Source of the DNA: CAG-964 sp902789345
GTDB taxonomy: Bacteria > Bacillota > Clostridia > Oscillospirales > Acutalibacteraceae
Length of the DNA stretch: 64,000 bases
Assembly: GCA_052117325.1 (NCBI GenBank)
Contig: JBQKJJ010000005.1
Direction: 5' to 3' (one strand)
Positions 16,193 through 24,750 of the stretch are shown here, in pieces (the first letter of the stretch is position 1; each line of letters begins with the position of its first letter). The notes below the pieces were generated by a model. The model saw only the letters and a list, made by a program, of their open reading frames with translations, made no database searches and was not told where the DNA came from. Position numbers and translations under genes: made by a program.

Positions 16193-17404
16193 TTAGTGCT
16201 CGTCAAAGAACTTTGCGTGAAGTGCTGCAACAGCTCTGTCAGCGTCTGCTGTATTAATAAGAACAGAAATTTTAATTTCGCTTGTAGAAATCATCTGAAT
16301 ATTGATGTTTGCGTTGTAAAGTGCCTCAAACATCTTTGAAGCAAAGCCGGAGTGGCTTTCCATACCTGCACCGACAATTGAAACCTTGGCAACATCCTCA
16401 TCATATACAACCTTCTGTGCTTTTAGAGTAGGCATAAAGGCATTAATAACTTCTTTAGCATCGTTCAGCTTATCCTTTGCGCAGGTAAAGGCAATATCCT
16501 TTGTGCCGTCACGGCCGATAGACTGAAGAATAATATCTATGTTTACATCTTTAGCAGCAAGCTTAGAGAACATTTTAAATGCCAAACCAGGCTCGTCCGG
16601 TACACCTACTACTGAAATTCTTGCAATGTCTGTATCCTTAGCAACACCGCTTATTAACATTCTCTCCACGTTAGAGACCTCCTTAACAATAGTTCCCGGT
16701 GCACAAGTCAAGCTTGAAAGCACCTCAAGTTCAAGATTATATTTTTTAGCAAGCTCAACACTTCTGTTGTGAAGAACCTGAGCGCCCAATGTAGCCAGCT
16801 CAAGCATTTCGTCATAAGAAATTTCAGAAAGCTTCTTAGCATTTGGAACCTTTCTAGGGTCGGCGGTGTATACGCCTTCAACATCAGTGTATATTTGGCA
16901 CAAATCAGCGTGTAGTGCACAAGCAAGAGCAACTGCGCTTGTGTCAGAGCCGCCTCTGCCTAGGGTAGAAACATCGCCGTAGCGTGTTATGCCCTGGAAA
17001 CCTGCTACAACTACAATGTTGTTGTGGTCAAGCTCATTTTTCAGTCTTTCGCAGTCAATACTTGTAATTCTTGCGTTGGTATGTGCAGAGGTTGTTTTAA
17101 AACCTGCCTGCCAGCCAAGCAAAGAAACAACAGGGCAGCCGATTTTCTCAATAGCCATTGCAAGAAGTGAAATAGAAATCTGCTCGCCTGCTGCCAACAG
17201 CATATCTCTTTCTCTTTTTGAGGCATTAGGGTTAATCTCCATCTGCTTTTCAATTAAGTCGTCTGTTGTGTCGCCCTGAGCAGACACAACAACTACAACC
17301 TTGTTGCCTTTTTTGTAAGTGTCTGTTACTATGCGTGCAACATTGTTAACACGCTCAGCGTCAGCAACAGAACTACCACCGAATTTTTGTACTATAAGGC
17401 TCAT
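16193..17404 (-). CDS. lysC: Aspartate kinase
   Basis: Catalyses the first step of the aspartate family pathway, aspartate to aspartyl phosphate. The N-terminal kinase domain starts with VQKFGGSSVAD and contains TLGRGGSDTSAVALA and the VEGVYTADPR segment. Two C-terminal ACT domains (about 265-400) give feedback control by end-product amino acids. 403 residues, the size of the Bacillus LysC monofunctional type. It lies downstream of thrB with a 118-nt gap that holds its own promoter. Which amino acid inhibits it cannot be read from sequence. Confidence 0.96.
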   Translation of the reverse strand: MSLIVQKFGGSSVADAERVNNVARIVTDTYKKGNKVVVVVSAQGDTTDDLIEKQMEINPNASKRERDMLLAAGEQISISLLAMAIEKIGCPVVSLLGWQAGFKTTSAHTNARITSIDCERLKNELDHNNIVVVAGFQGITRYGDVSTLGRGGSDTSAVALACALHADLCQIYTDVEGVYTADPRKVPNAKKLSEISYDEMLELATLGAQVLHNRSVELAKKYNLELEVLSSLTCAPGTIVKEVSNVERMLISGVAKDTDIARISVVGVPDEPGLAFKMFSKLAAKDVNIDIILQSIGRDGTKDIAFTCAKDKLNDAKEVINAFMPTLKAQKVVYDEDVAKVSIVGAGMESHSGFASKMFEALYNANINIQMISTSEIKISVLINTADADRAVAALHAKFFDEH

Positions 17405-17467
17405 TTGTGTAGCTCCTTTATCTATAAATTCTATCTGAAATGGTAAAATCAGATAACACCATTAGTA

Positions 17468-17496
17468 ATTTTAATATGATAGCGTATAAAAGTCAA
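17468..17496 (-). promoter_or_regulatory. Promoter of lysC
   Basis: On the minus strand TTGACT (complement of 17491-17496), 17-nt spacer, TAAAAT (complement of 17468-17473). A TATCTGA...TCAGATA inverted repeat lies between it and the ATG (near 17431-17454), possibly regulatory. I see no lysine riboswitch or T-box here. Confidence 0.7.
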
Positions 17497-17522
17497 TGCA
17501 TAAATTAATAAATTGTAAACAG

Positions 17523-18419
17523 CTAGTCAAGAATAATTTTGGCACCTTCGCTGTCAGCACTTAGCATAACAAACTGCCATCCTGTAAAGCCCTTGTCCTC
17601 AAGAGAGGTAATTGCATGTGTGGAAAAGTCGTTTGCGTGCTTGTCGTCAATTATAGCTATTATTGTAGGTCCTGCACCGCTTATATATGTTCCGTATGAA
17701 CCAAGCTCATAGCTTATTCTAAATACAGTGTCTATGCCCTTTATAAGGTGCTTTCTGTAAGGTTGGTGAAGCTGGTCCTGTACGGCTACCCTTAGGTTTT
17801 CAAGACTGCCCGAAAACAGCGATGAGGTCATAAGCGACGAGCGTGACAGGTTAAAAACAGCCTGTTCTTTTGTATAAGTGTCAGGCAATACGCCACGGGC
17901 ATACTCTGTGCTTAGCTCAAAAGGCGGTATAAATACACCAAAGCGGATATTGCTTGCAACAGGTACGCTTACACTGTACACTTTGTCACCGTCTATTGCC
18001 GATGTTACCAAACCGCCCATAATAGCCGGCGTGGTGTTGTCAGGGTGCCCCTCAATTTGTGATGCAAGATTTATAAGGTCTTTGTCAGTAAGAGGGTTTC
18101 CCAAAAATCTGTTTGCGCCTACCAAGCCTGCTACAATACAGGCAGAGCTGCTGCCCAAGCCCCTTGTCATAGGAATATTGTTTTCCTGAATTATCTTTAG
18201 TCCCGGCAGCTTTTTTCCGCATTCCTTGTAAAGGTGTTCGGCAGACCAGTATATAAGGTTGCTTTTATCAGTAGGAATTTTTATATCGTCCTTTGATGTT
18301 ATTACGGTTTCGTCCGAAACCTCCATCCAAACCTGATTATACATAGTTAAAGCAACGCCCAGACTGTCAAAGCCTGAGCCTAGGTTAGCGCTTGTTGCCG
18401 GTATTTGAATTCTTATCAT
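17523..18419 (-). CDS. thrB: Homoserine kinase
   Basis: GHMP-family kinase that phosphorylates homoserine for threonine synthesis. The N-terminus has PATSANLGSGFDSLG, the ATP loop is RGLGSSSACIVAGL, and the C-terminal GTYISGAGPTI matches the third GHMP motif. 298 residues, normal. Its ATG overlaps the stop of hom by one base (TAATG), so translation is coupled. Threonine synthase (thrC) is not in the window. Confidence 0.95.
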   Translation of the reverse strand: MIRIQIPATSANLGSGFDSLGVALTMYNQVWMEVSDETVITSKDDIKIPTDKSNLIYWSAEHLYKECGKKLPGLKIIQENNIPMTRGLGSSSACIVAGLVGANRFLGNPLTDKDLINLASQIEGHPDNTTPAIMGGLVTSAIDGDKVYSVSVPVASNIRFGVFIPPFELSTEYARGVLPDTYTKEQAVFNLSRSSLMTSSLFSGSLENLRVAVQDQLHQPYRKHLIKGIDTVFRISYELGSYGTYISGAGPTIIAIIDDKHANDFSTHAITSLEDKGFTGWQFVMLSADSEGAKIILD

Positions 18420-19648
18420 TATAGATCACCTATTCTAATAGTGTTAAGAACCTCTACACCGTTTTCTTTTAGTTCCTTAATTTTTTCATTAAATTCCTTA
18501 ATCTTCATTTCGTTTGTAGTAAACGCAATTTCATTTTCAGGAGCATTTTCACGGTGAAGCTGTGTGATTTTGTTAAATACAGACTGTGCAGTTTTTATAC
18601 TGCCGTTTGCCCTTACATACATAGCGCTTACGCTTTCGTCATAAGGCAATACATTGCTGCCGTCACAGTCGCTCCAGAACAGGTATTTTCTTGCATTAAG
18701 ATGCTTAATGCAGTCTACAATGTCGGCTACTACGGCGCTTGCTGTAGGCAGCTTGCCGGCGCCCTTACCGTAGAATACAACATCGCCGGTTGCGTCACCA
18801 CGAACAAGAATACCGTTGAAAACATCGTCAATGCTGGAAAGCTGACTGTCTTCGCTTATAAGCATAGGAGCTACGAAAATATCAAGCATACCGTTGCCTG
18901 TGTTTTTTACATCTCCAATAAGCTTAATAACGCCGCCCCAACGGTTAGCGTATGCAACATCTTCAAGAGATATGTTTGTTATACCCTCTGTATGTATGTT
19001 GTCCGGGTAAACATGCTTGCCAAAAGCAAGTGAAGCAAGTATGCATATTTTTCTGCAGGCGTCGTGTCCTTCAACATCAGCAGATGGGTCACGCTCTGCA
19101 TAGCCAAGCTCCTGAGCCAGCTTTAAAGCGTCTTTAAAGGACATAGACTCTGTAATCATCTTTGTCAAAATAAAGTTTGTTGTACCGTTAAGAATACCTG
19201 CTATTTCATCAACATCATTTGCTACAAGACAGTTGTTAAGCGGTCTTATAATAGGAATACCGCCGCCTACGCTTGCTTCAAATAAAAAGTTTACATTGTG
19301 CTCTTTAGCTATAGCAAGCAGTTGAGCGCCTTTTTTTGCTACAAGTTCCTTGTTTGAGGTTACTACGCTTTTGTTAGCTTCTAAGCAGCGCTTAACAAAG
19401 TCAAAAGCAGGGTTTACTCCGCCCATAACCTCGGCAACAACCTTAATTTCGTCATCGTTTACAATATCCTCAAAGTTTTTTGTAAACTTGTCAGAGTATG
19501 AAAGTCCCGGAAAATCTCTTAAATCCAAAATTTTCTTAATGCTAATTTCCTCATGAACCTTTTTTTGTAGACTTTCTTTGTGTGTCAAAAGTATTTCAGC
19601 TACACCTGAGCCTACTACGCCGTGTCCTAGTATTGCAACCTGTATCAT
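18419..19648 (-). CDS. hom: Homoserine dehydrogenase
   Basis: Reduces aspartate semialdehyde to homoserine. The NAD(P) site is ILGHGVVGSGVAEIL at the N-terminus. The catalytic domain contains NKELVAKKG, GGGIPIIRPL, GILNGTTNFIL and the GYAERDPSADVEGHDA signature. The C-terminal part (about 325-409) is a short ACT-like extension. 409 residues. First gene of the hom-thrB-lysC series with its own promoter upstream. Confidence 0.96.
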   Translation of the reverse strand: MIQVAILGHGVVGSGVAEILLTHKESLQKKVHEEISIKKILDLRDFPGLSYSDKFTKNFEDIVNDDEIKVVAEVMGGVNPAFDFVKRCLEANKSVVTSNKELVAKKGAQLLAIAKEHNVNFLFEASVGGGIPIIRPLNNCLVANDVDEIAGILNGTTNFILTKMITESMSFKDALKLAQELGYAERDPSADVEGHDACRKICILASLAFGKHVYPDNIHTEGITNISLEDVAYANRWGGVIKLIGDVKNTGNGMLDIFVAPMLISEDSQLSSIDDVFNGILVRGDATGDVVFYGKGAGKLPTASAVVADIVDCIKHLNARKYLFWSDCDGSNVLPYDESVSAMYVRANGSIKTAQSVFNKITQLHRENAPENEIAFTTNEMKIKEFNEKIKELKENGVEVLNTIRIGDL

Positions 19649-19676
19649 TTTGCACCTCTCTAAAATTAATATATTA

Positions 19677-19705
19677 ATAATAAATTATTTTGCTTATAAA
19701 GTCAA
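19677..19705 (-). promoter_or_regulatory. Promoter of hom-thrB
   Basis: Minus-strand TTGACT (complement of 19700-19705), 17-nt spacer, TATTAT (complement of 19677-19682). The -35 directly abuts the terminator of the upstream PBP gene. Confidence 0.72.
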
Positions 19706-19740
19706 CTTTGCAGCCAAGCGTATGCCGGCTGCAAAGTAAA
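19706..19740 (-). terminator. Hairpin after the penicillin-binding protein gene
   Basis: CTTTGCAGCC pairs with GGCTGCAAAG around AAGCGTATGCC. It has a poor T-run on the minus strand, so termination may be partial. It lies between the PBP gene and hom. Confidence 0.55.
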
Positions 19741-19771
19741 AAGTAATCAGTTTTTATCAAGCCTTTTACGC

Positions 19772-22246
19772 TTATTGTGCCACTACCACCGTGTCGCCGC
19801 CTGAATCACCGCCGCCGGAGGTATCGCCACCGGAATTGTCACTGTCTGAATCACCGCCGCCGGAGGTATCGCCACCGCCGGAAGTATCGCCGCCCGATGT
19901 ATCACCACCGTAGGTATCTCCGTCGGAGGTATTTGTGTCTAATGTATTGTCGTCGGAATTATCTTCTGCTGAATAGTCGTCTGATGAATCACTGCTTGAG
20001 CTGTCGCTGCTGTAATCATCATCGTTATAATCACTGTAGCTGTTTGAGTAATTGTTGTAGCTTTCTGAGCTGTAGCCACTGTAATTGTAGTTAGTGTGGT
20101 AGCCTGAGCAATACTCAGGAACATGATCCTTCTTGTAGTAGCCTGTAAAGGTTGTTGAGCAGTATGAGCCTGCCAGCAAGCCTGTACTTGCACAGTATTC
20201 GTGCTCTTCAAGAGTGTCGTCCAATGTATATTCCTTTGACTTTTTGTCAGCTAAATATTTTTCCATAAGGTCATGGAAAATATTAACGGCTACCGAGAAG
20301 CTTGACTGTGACAGTGATGACGGTGTGTCATAGCCCGTCCATACTGCACAGGTAGCATATGGTGACAATCCGCAGAACCAGTGGTCCTTACCGCCGTCGG
20401 TTGTACCTGTTTTACCCAAAATATCCCAACCGGAAATCTTTGCTTCACCGGCACTTGTATGAGCAGGGTTATTATGAACTACGTTGTAGTTTAGCTCTCT
20501 GTTCATTATAGTTGCTGTTTGTGAAGAATAGGCCTGTGTAGGAATTTGGTCACGGTGGTCAATAATAACATTGCCGGATGCGTCTTCTACATAATAATAT
20601 GTGTAGGAGTCGTATACCTTACCGCCGTTGCCCATATATTGGTAGGCTGTTGCCATTTCTCTTACTGTAACACCGCCGTTTAAACCACCCAGTGACAAAG
20701 CACCAAGGTTGTTTGCGTCCTCTGTTGACAGATGGCGGAAGTACATTTTATTAATTGCCTGATTGTAAGCATTTTTAGGGCCTACAAGCTCCATTGTTTG
20801 TGCGGCTGTTGCGTTTGAAGAACGCTCTATAGCGTCCGGCAAGGTTATTTCACCTAAGTATGAGCCGTAAACATTGTCAGGACCTGATATCCAGTTGCCG
20901 TTGCTGTCTTGACGCCAATCGTCAATAGGCTGGTCTTTAACCATTGATGAGTAGTTGTATTTATCCTTTTCTATTGCTAACGGATAAACTATAAGAGGCT
21001 TAATAGCAGAACCCGGCTGTAACTCAGCCACATTTGCTCTGTCCCATACGAACATTTGACTCTTCTTTTCTCTGCCGCCTACTGTTGCCAAAACTCTGCC
21101 CTGTAGGTCTGTCATTACTACAGCAAGCTCACAGTTTGGGTCATAAGGAGTAGACACATCCTGAATATATTTTTCGCAGTACTGTTGGAATTCCAAATCC
21201 ATAGCAAGATATATTTTCAAGCCGCCTGAGTAGATTTTGTTGGAGGCTGTTTCACTGCTTATGTTAAGCTCTTTTGCAAGCTCGTCCTGCAAATCTCTTA
21301 GTGCAGCCTCAACATACCAGTTTGAAAGATAGTCGTCGCCGTACTTTTCTTTTTTAGCTTCGTTTTCCTGCTCTTTTTTATTGTTTTCATAGCCTACAAA
21401 TTTCAGAGTTGCAGACTCTTTTTTAGCTTGGTCATATTCGTCCTTTGTCAGCATACCCTGGTCGTACATTGCGTCAATTACAGTGTCACGACGCTTTTTG
21501 TTATCTTCAGGGTAAATCAAAGGGTTGTAAGCGGCAGGGTTTTGTGTAATACCTGCAATGGCAGCACATTCGGCTACGCTGCACTCGTTTATATCCTTAG
21601 CAAAGTAAAGGTTTGCAGCCGCCTGCACACCCTGGCAGCCACTGCCGTAGTTTACTATGTTAAGGTAAGCTTCCAAAATTTCGTCTTTTGTGTACTCTTT
21701 TTCAAGGTTCAGCGCCTTAAAAATTTCTGTAAGCTTACGGGTAATACTAACCTCGTTGTCGCCTGTAATGTTTTTAATAAGCTGTTGGGTTATTGTTGAA
21801 CCACCGTAGCTTGATTCAGAACCAAGGTTTACTATAGCACCGGCTGTTCTTACCCAGTCAACACCTGAATGCTCGTAATAACGTTTATCCTCAATGGCTA
21901 TCTGTGCGTCAGCCATTGCTTTAGGTATTTTATCAAGCGAAACCCATACTCTGTTTTCACTGCCGTGCAGTCGCTGGTATTCTACAGGCTTGTTGTCGTC
22001 GTTGTAAATATAAAGGAACGATGTTTGCTGCAGCTTTTCACTGGCAAGGTTTATTCCTGTTGGCTGTGACGCCAGACTGTACAAATAAATGCACATTGCT
22101 ACAGTCACAATACCGCCGGAAATTACCAGTACCATTAGTACTGTAGAAATAGCCTTCCACAGCAAGGCAAAAAAGCCTTTTGTGCCGGACACCGCTACAC
22201 TTCCGGGGGTAACCCGGTTGTTATATTGGTTTTTTATTTTGCCCAT
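19772..22246 (-). CDS. Class A penicillin-binding protein (transglycosylase/transpeptidase) with Ser/Gly/Asp tail
   Basis: Bifunctional PBP1A-type enzyme that polymerises and cross-links peptidoglycan outside the membrane. A short cytoplasmic tail precedes one helix (about 28-58). The glycosyltransferase domain starts at IAIEDKRYYEHSGVD (catalytic Glu119) and includes STITQQLIKN. The transpeptidase has the active Ser in PGSAIKPL, then RSSNAT and GKTGTTDGGKDHW. 824 residues; the last 90 are a low-complexity tail of Tyr/Ser/Asn, then Ser/Asp, then GGDTSGGGD-like repeats ending in VVVAQ. Four Cys lie in the segment before the tail. Confidence 0.94.
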   Translation of the reverse strand: MGKIKNQYNNRVTPGSVAVSGTKGFFALLWKAISTVLMVLVISGGIVTVAMCIYLYSLASQPTGINLASEKLQQTSFLYIYNDDNKPVEYQRLHGSENRVWVSLDKIPKAMADAQIAIEDKRYYEHSGVDWVRTAGAIVNLGSESSYGGSTITQQLIKNITGDNEVSITRKLTEIFKALNLEKEYTKDEILEAYLNIVNYGSGCQGVQAAANLYFAKDINECSVAECAAIAGITQNPAAYNPLIYPEDNKKRRDTVIDAMYDQGMLTKDEYDQAKKESATLKFVGYENNKKEQENEAKKEKYGDDYLSNWYVEAALRDLQDELAKELNISSETASNKIYSGGLKIYLAMDLEFQQYCEKYIQDVSTPYDPNCELAVVMTDLQGRVLATVGGREKKSQMFVWDRANVAELQPGSAIKPLIVYPLAIEKDKYNYSSMVKDQPIDDWRQDSNGNWISGPDNVYGSYLGEITLPDAIERSSNATAAQTMELVGPKNAYNQAINKMYFRHLSTEDANNLGALSLGGLNGGVTVREMATAYQYMGNGGKVYDSYTYYYVEDASGNVIIDHRDQIPTQAYSSQTATIMNRELNYNVVHNNPAHTSAGEAKISGWDILGKTGTTDGGKDHWFCGLSPYATCAVWTGYDTPSSLSQSSFSVAVNIFHDLMEKYLADKKSKEYTLDDTLEEHEYCASTGLLAGSYCSTTFTGYYKKDHVPEYCSGYHTNYNYSGYSSESYNNYSNSYSDYNDDDYSSDSSSSDSSDDYSAEDNSDDNTLDTNTSDGDTYGGDTSGGDTSGGGDTSGGGDSDSDNSGGDTSGGGDSGGDTVVVAQ
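19790..19930. repeat. Low-complexity repeat encoding the PBP tail
   Basis: Imperfect tandem repeats of the type GCCGCCGGAGGTATCGCCAC encode the GGDTSGGGDTSGG tail of the PBP. The unit varies between about 15 and 24 nt and the frame is kept throughout, so its length may vary between strains. Confidence 0.8.
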
Positions 22247-22627
22247 AAAAAATCAAACCTCCGTTAAAGTATATATGATTAGACAATTTATGCGTATAAA
22301 TATGAATATAACCTTTACCATTATATCATTTACCTTTAAAAAAAGGAATGTTTTTTTGATGAATTAATAAAAAATTTGTAAATTTATAATTATCTTGCAA
22401 AATGAGTAGTTAAGTTGCCGTTTTTTATAATAAAACCATAAAATATAAGAACGGTTTTTGCCGGCAGTCTGCTTCTGTAAAATATTTACCGCCTGTTCTC
22501 CTTATATTGTTGGCTGTAACAAGGTGGTTAATTCAGGTAAAAATGAAATTACCTACATTAATATATAATAAATATACAGTTTGTGGTTATAATAACTCTT
22601 GTAAAACAGAAAACAAGGGTGATTATT
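22247..22627. other. Intergenic region between divergent PBP and BofC-like genes
   Basis: Very AT-rich. It should hold the PBP promoter on the minus strand (a TATAAT on the complement of 22320-22325 with a weak -35) and, on the plus strand, TATAAT at 22588-22593 about 35 nt before the TTG start of the next gene. No RNA structure or additional gene is evident. Confidence 0.45.
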
Positions 22628-22966
22628 TTGAGCAGAAGATTAAACGCATTTATAGCAATAGCATTTATTTTATTTATGCTTGCCGCTGTTGCCGCAACCT
22701 TTTTCAGCTGTGAAAGAAGCGACAGTGCATCGGCAGAGAATGTCACACAGCCTGCAACAGAGCAAACAACAAAATACCGCACATATGTTGTCAGAGAGTA
22801 CGACGGCGTGGTTGCGGTATTTTACAGTGACAGCAGTAAGCCCATAAAGGTAACACAGCGTTATGTTAAGGCTCTGCCGGAAAAGGACAGAGCTAACCTA
22901 AAAGAGGGGATTCAGGTAAATGACAAGGAGGAACTGCGTAAGCTTTTGGAAGATTTATGCAGTTAA
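22628..22966 (+). CDS. Small membrane-anchored protein with BofC-C-like domain
   Basis: A 112-residue protein with an N-terminal helix (about residues 8-25) followed by Cys in FFSCERSD, a Ser/Thr-rich linker, and a compact C-terminal domain (YVVREYDGVVAVFYSD...KPIKVTQRYVKALPEKDRANLKEG). The domain resembles the BofC C-terminal-like domain common as a small protein in Clostridia. The position of the Cys would also suit a lipoprotein, but the lipobox is poor. I chose the TTG at 22628 because AAGGGTGA lies 7 nt upstream; a frame start at 22583 lacks a ribosome site. Function unknown. Confidence 0.65.
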   Translation: MSRRLNAFIAIAFILFMLAAVAATFFSCERSDSASAENVTQPATEQTTKYRTYVVREYDGVVAVFYSDSSKPIKVTQRYVKALPEKDRANLKEGIQVNDKEELRKLLEDLCS

Positions 22967-23057
22967 AAGACAGCTTGCATATTTTAACAAATTACACAGT
23001 TATTTTATGTAATAATTATATAATAGTTAAATTATAATGAACTGTACTGAATAAATA

Positions 23058-23086
23058 TTGACAAAAGCATTTGCAGGTAATAAAAT
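23058..23086 (+). promoter_or_regulatory. Promoter of the fatty-acid synthesis operon
   Basis: TTGACA (23058-23063), 17-nt spacer, TAAAAT (23081-23086). The segment overlapping the start point, TTAGTTAGGTAATCAAA (23086-23102), is a loose inverted repeat and the best candidate operator for the MarR-family regulator encoded first. It is not a clear match to either the FabT or the FapR consensus. Confidence 0.75.
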
Positions 23087-23185
23087 TAGTTAGGTAATCA
23101 AAATAATTTACAATGGCTTGTTGTGCGTATATGTAAATTATTCAACATTATTCGGCTTACAAACTATGGAGACAGTGGAGGAAGT

Positions 23186-23677
23186 ATGGAGGATTTTTAT
23201 TGTAAAAAATTTAACGATGCTTTGTCTGACAGCTACATATTGATTAACCGCATTGAGCAAAATATGTTTAACAGCTCAAGGCGTTTTAATTTGTCTGTAA
23301 GTGAGCTTAATATGCTGGAGGTTATTAACAAAAGTCCTGTTACCGGAAAAATGGTAGGGGACATTGCCGCAGAGCTTATGATAACCCCATCGTCAGTTAC
23401 CATAGCAGTAAACAGACTTGAGAAAAAAGGCTATGTTGCCCGTCACAAAAGTAAAACAGACGGCAGACAGGTATACGTTAATTTAACGGAAAAGGGCAGA
23501 CACGCCGACAGAATACATAAACGGTTCAGAAAAAATATGGCACAGGATATTCTGCGCGATATGAACGAAAACGAAAAATGTACTTTGGTGGGCTGTGTAG
23601 AGAGAATGAACAGCTTCTTGCTTAGTAAAATTAATAGAAGTCCCTTTAACAGAGCAGGGCTGAAAAATTCTGCGTAA
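23186..23677 (+). CDS. fabT: MarR-family regulator of fatty-acid genes (FabT-like)
   Basis: Winged-helix regulator of 163 residues. The core shows LSVSELNMLEVINKSP, MVGDIAAELMITPSSVTIAVNRLEKKGYVARHKSKTDGR and VNLTEKG, the MarR HTH and wing. By position at the head of fabH-fabK-fabD-fabG-fabF-acc it corresponds to FabT of streptococci and lactococci, which represses the cluster together with long-chain acyl-ACP. I start it at ATG 23186, preceded by GGAGGAAG; upstream residues in the frame have no family resemblance. Confidence 0.88.
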   Translation: MEDFYCKKFNDALSDSYILINRIEQNMFNSSRRFNLSVSELNMLEVINKSPVTGKMVGDIAAELMITPSSVTIAVNRLEKKGYVARHKSKTDGRQVYVNLTEKGRHADRIHKRFRKNMAQDILRDMNENEKCTLVGCVERMNSFLLSKINRSPFNRAGLKNSA

Positions 23678-23705
23678 GCTTTATAAACTGAAAGGAAACA
23701 ATAAA

Positions 23706-24668
23706 ATGAGCTTTAGTATTATCGGTACGGGAAAGGCTGTACCTGAGTATGTTTTAACAAATGATGAGCTTTCTACCATGGTAGAAACCAACGACGAATG
23801 GATTTCTTCCAGAACAGGTATTAAAAGGCGTCATATTTGTAAAGACGAAACTATGACAGAGCTGTGTGTAAAAGCAGCTAATGAAGCATTGGAGGACGCA
23901 GGCGTTACTGCAAGTGAGCTTGACCTTATTATCTGCGCCACACTTAGGGGCGAATATATTACTCCTTCACAGGCTTGTGTAATTCAAAAGGAAATAGGTG
24001 CAAGCTGTCCGGCTTTTGATGTAAATGCCGCTTGTTCGGGCTTTATATATGCAATGGATGTTGCAGACGGCTTTTTTGCAAGAAACAGAGTTGACAAGGT
24101 GCTTGTAGTTGCCCTTGATAATTTGTCAAATATCATAAACTGGAAAGACCGTGCTACCTGCGTACTGTTTGGCGATGGCGGTGGTGCTGCTGTACTAAGC
24201 AAGGGTGACGGACTGAAATATATTGAAATTAACGCTAAGGGCGATACCGATGTTTTAAAGTGTCCAAGAGGCGAAAACACATCACCGTTCTATAATCACG
24301 AATCAGAACACCCTTACCTGTATATGAACGGACCTGAGGTTTACAAGTTTGCTGTAACTTCAATGGTTAGAGGAATTAAAAAAGCTATTAAAGAGGCAGG
24401 TCTTACACAGGAGGACATTGACTGGGTAATACCGCACCAGGCTAATATAAGAATTATTGAAACTGCCGTAGACAAGCTGAATATTCCGAGTGAAAAGTAC
24501 ATCAGAACAATTTCTGAATACGGCAACACCTCCGGCGGCAGCTGTGCTATAGCACTTGCAGAATGTGCAAAAAAGCATATGTTTAAAAAGGGTGACAACA
24601 TAGTGTTCTGTGCCTTTGGTTCAGGCCTTACAACAGGCAGCTGTGTAATTACCTGGGACAAGGACTAA
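23706..24668 (+). CDS. fabH: Beta-ketoacyl-ACP synthase III
   Basis: Starts fatty-acid synthesis by condensing acetyl-CoA or branched acyl-CoA with malonyl-ACP. Catalytic triad motifs are present: Cys110 in NAACSGFIYA, His in IPHQANIRI and Asn in YGNTSGGS. 320 residues, full length. AAAGGAA lies before the ATG. Second gene of the operon, 28 nt after fabT. Confidence 0.97.
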   Translation: MSFSIIGTGKAVPEYVLTNDELSTMVETNDEWISSRTGIKRRHICKDETMTELCVKAANEALEDAGVTASELDLIICATLRGEYITPSQACVIQKEIGASCPAFDVNAACSGFIYAMDVADGFFARNRVDKVLVVALDNLSNIINWKDRATCVLFGDGGGAAVLSKGDGLKYIEINAKGDTDVLKCPRGENTSPFYNHESEHPYLYMNGPEVYKFAVTSMVRGIKKAIKEAGLTQEDIDWVIPHQANIRIIETAVDKLNIPSEKYIRTISEYGNTSGGSCAIALAECAKKHMFKKGDNIVFCAFGSGLTTGSCVITWDKD

Positions 24669-24750
24669 TTGCATTTTATGCAAAAGCCTTATTATTTATG
24701 TACATTTATCAGTAAAAAACAAATTATAGAAAATGAAAGGAACTACATAT

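Noticed and set aside
17405..17522. Lysine riboswitch or T-box before lysC
   Set aside because: The gap is 118 nt, too short, and no characteristic stems or T-box sequence are visible.
19790..19930. CRISPR-like repeat array
   Set aside because: The repeats are short, unequal, in frame with and coding for the Gly/Ser/Asp tail of the PBP; no spacers and no cas genes.
23086..23102. FapR or FabT consensus operator at the fatty-acid promoter
   Set aside because: Only the left half TTAGT fits FapR and only the right half ATCAAA fits FabT; kept as a candidate operator without naming the binder.
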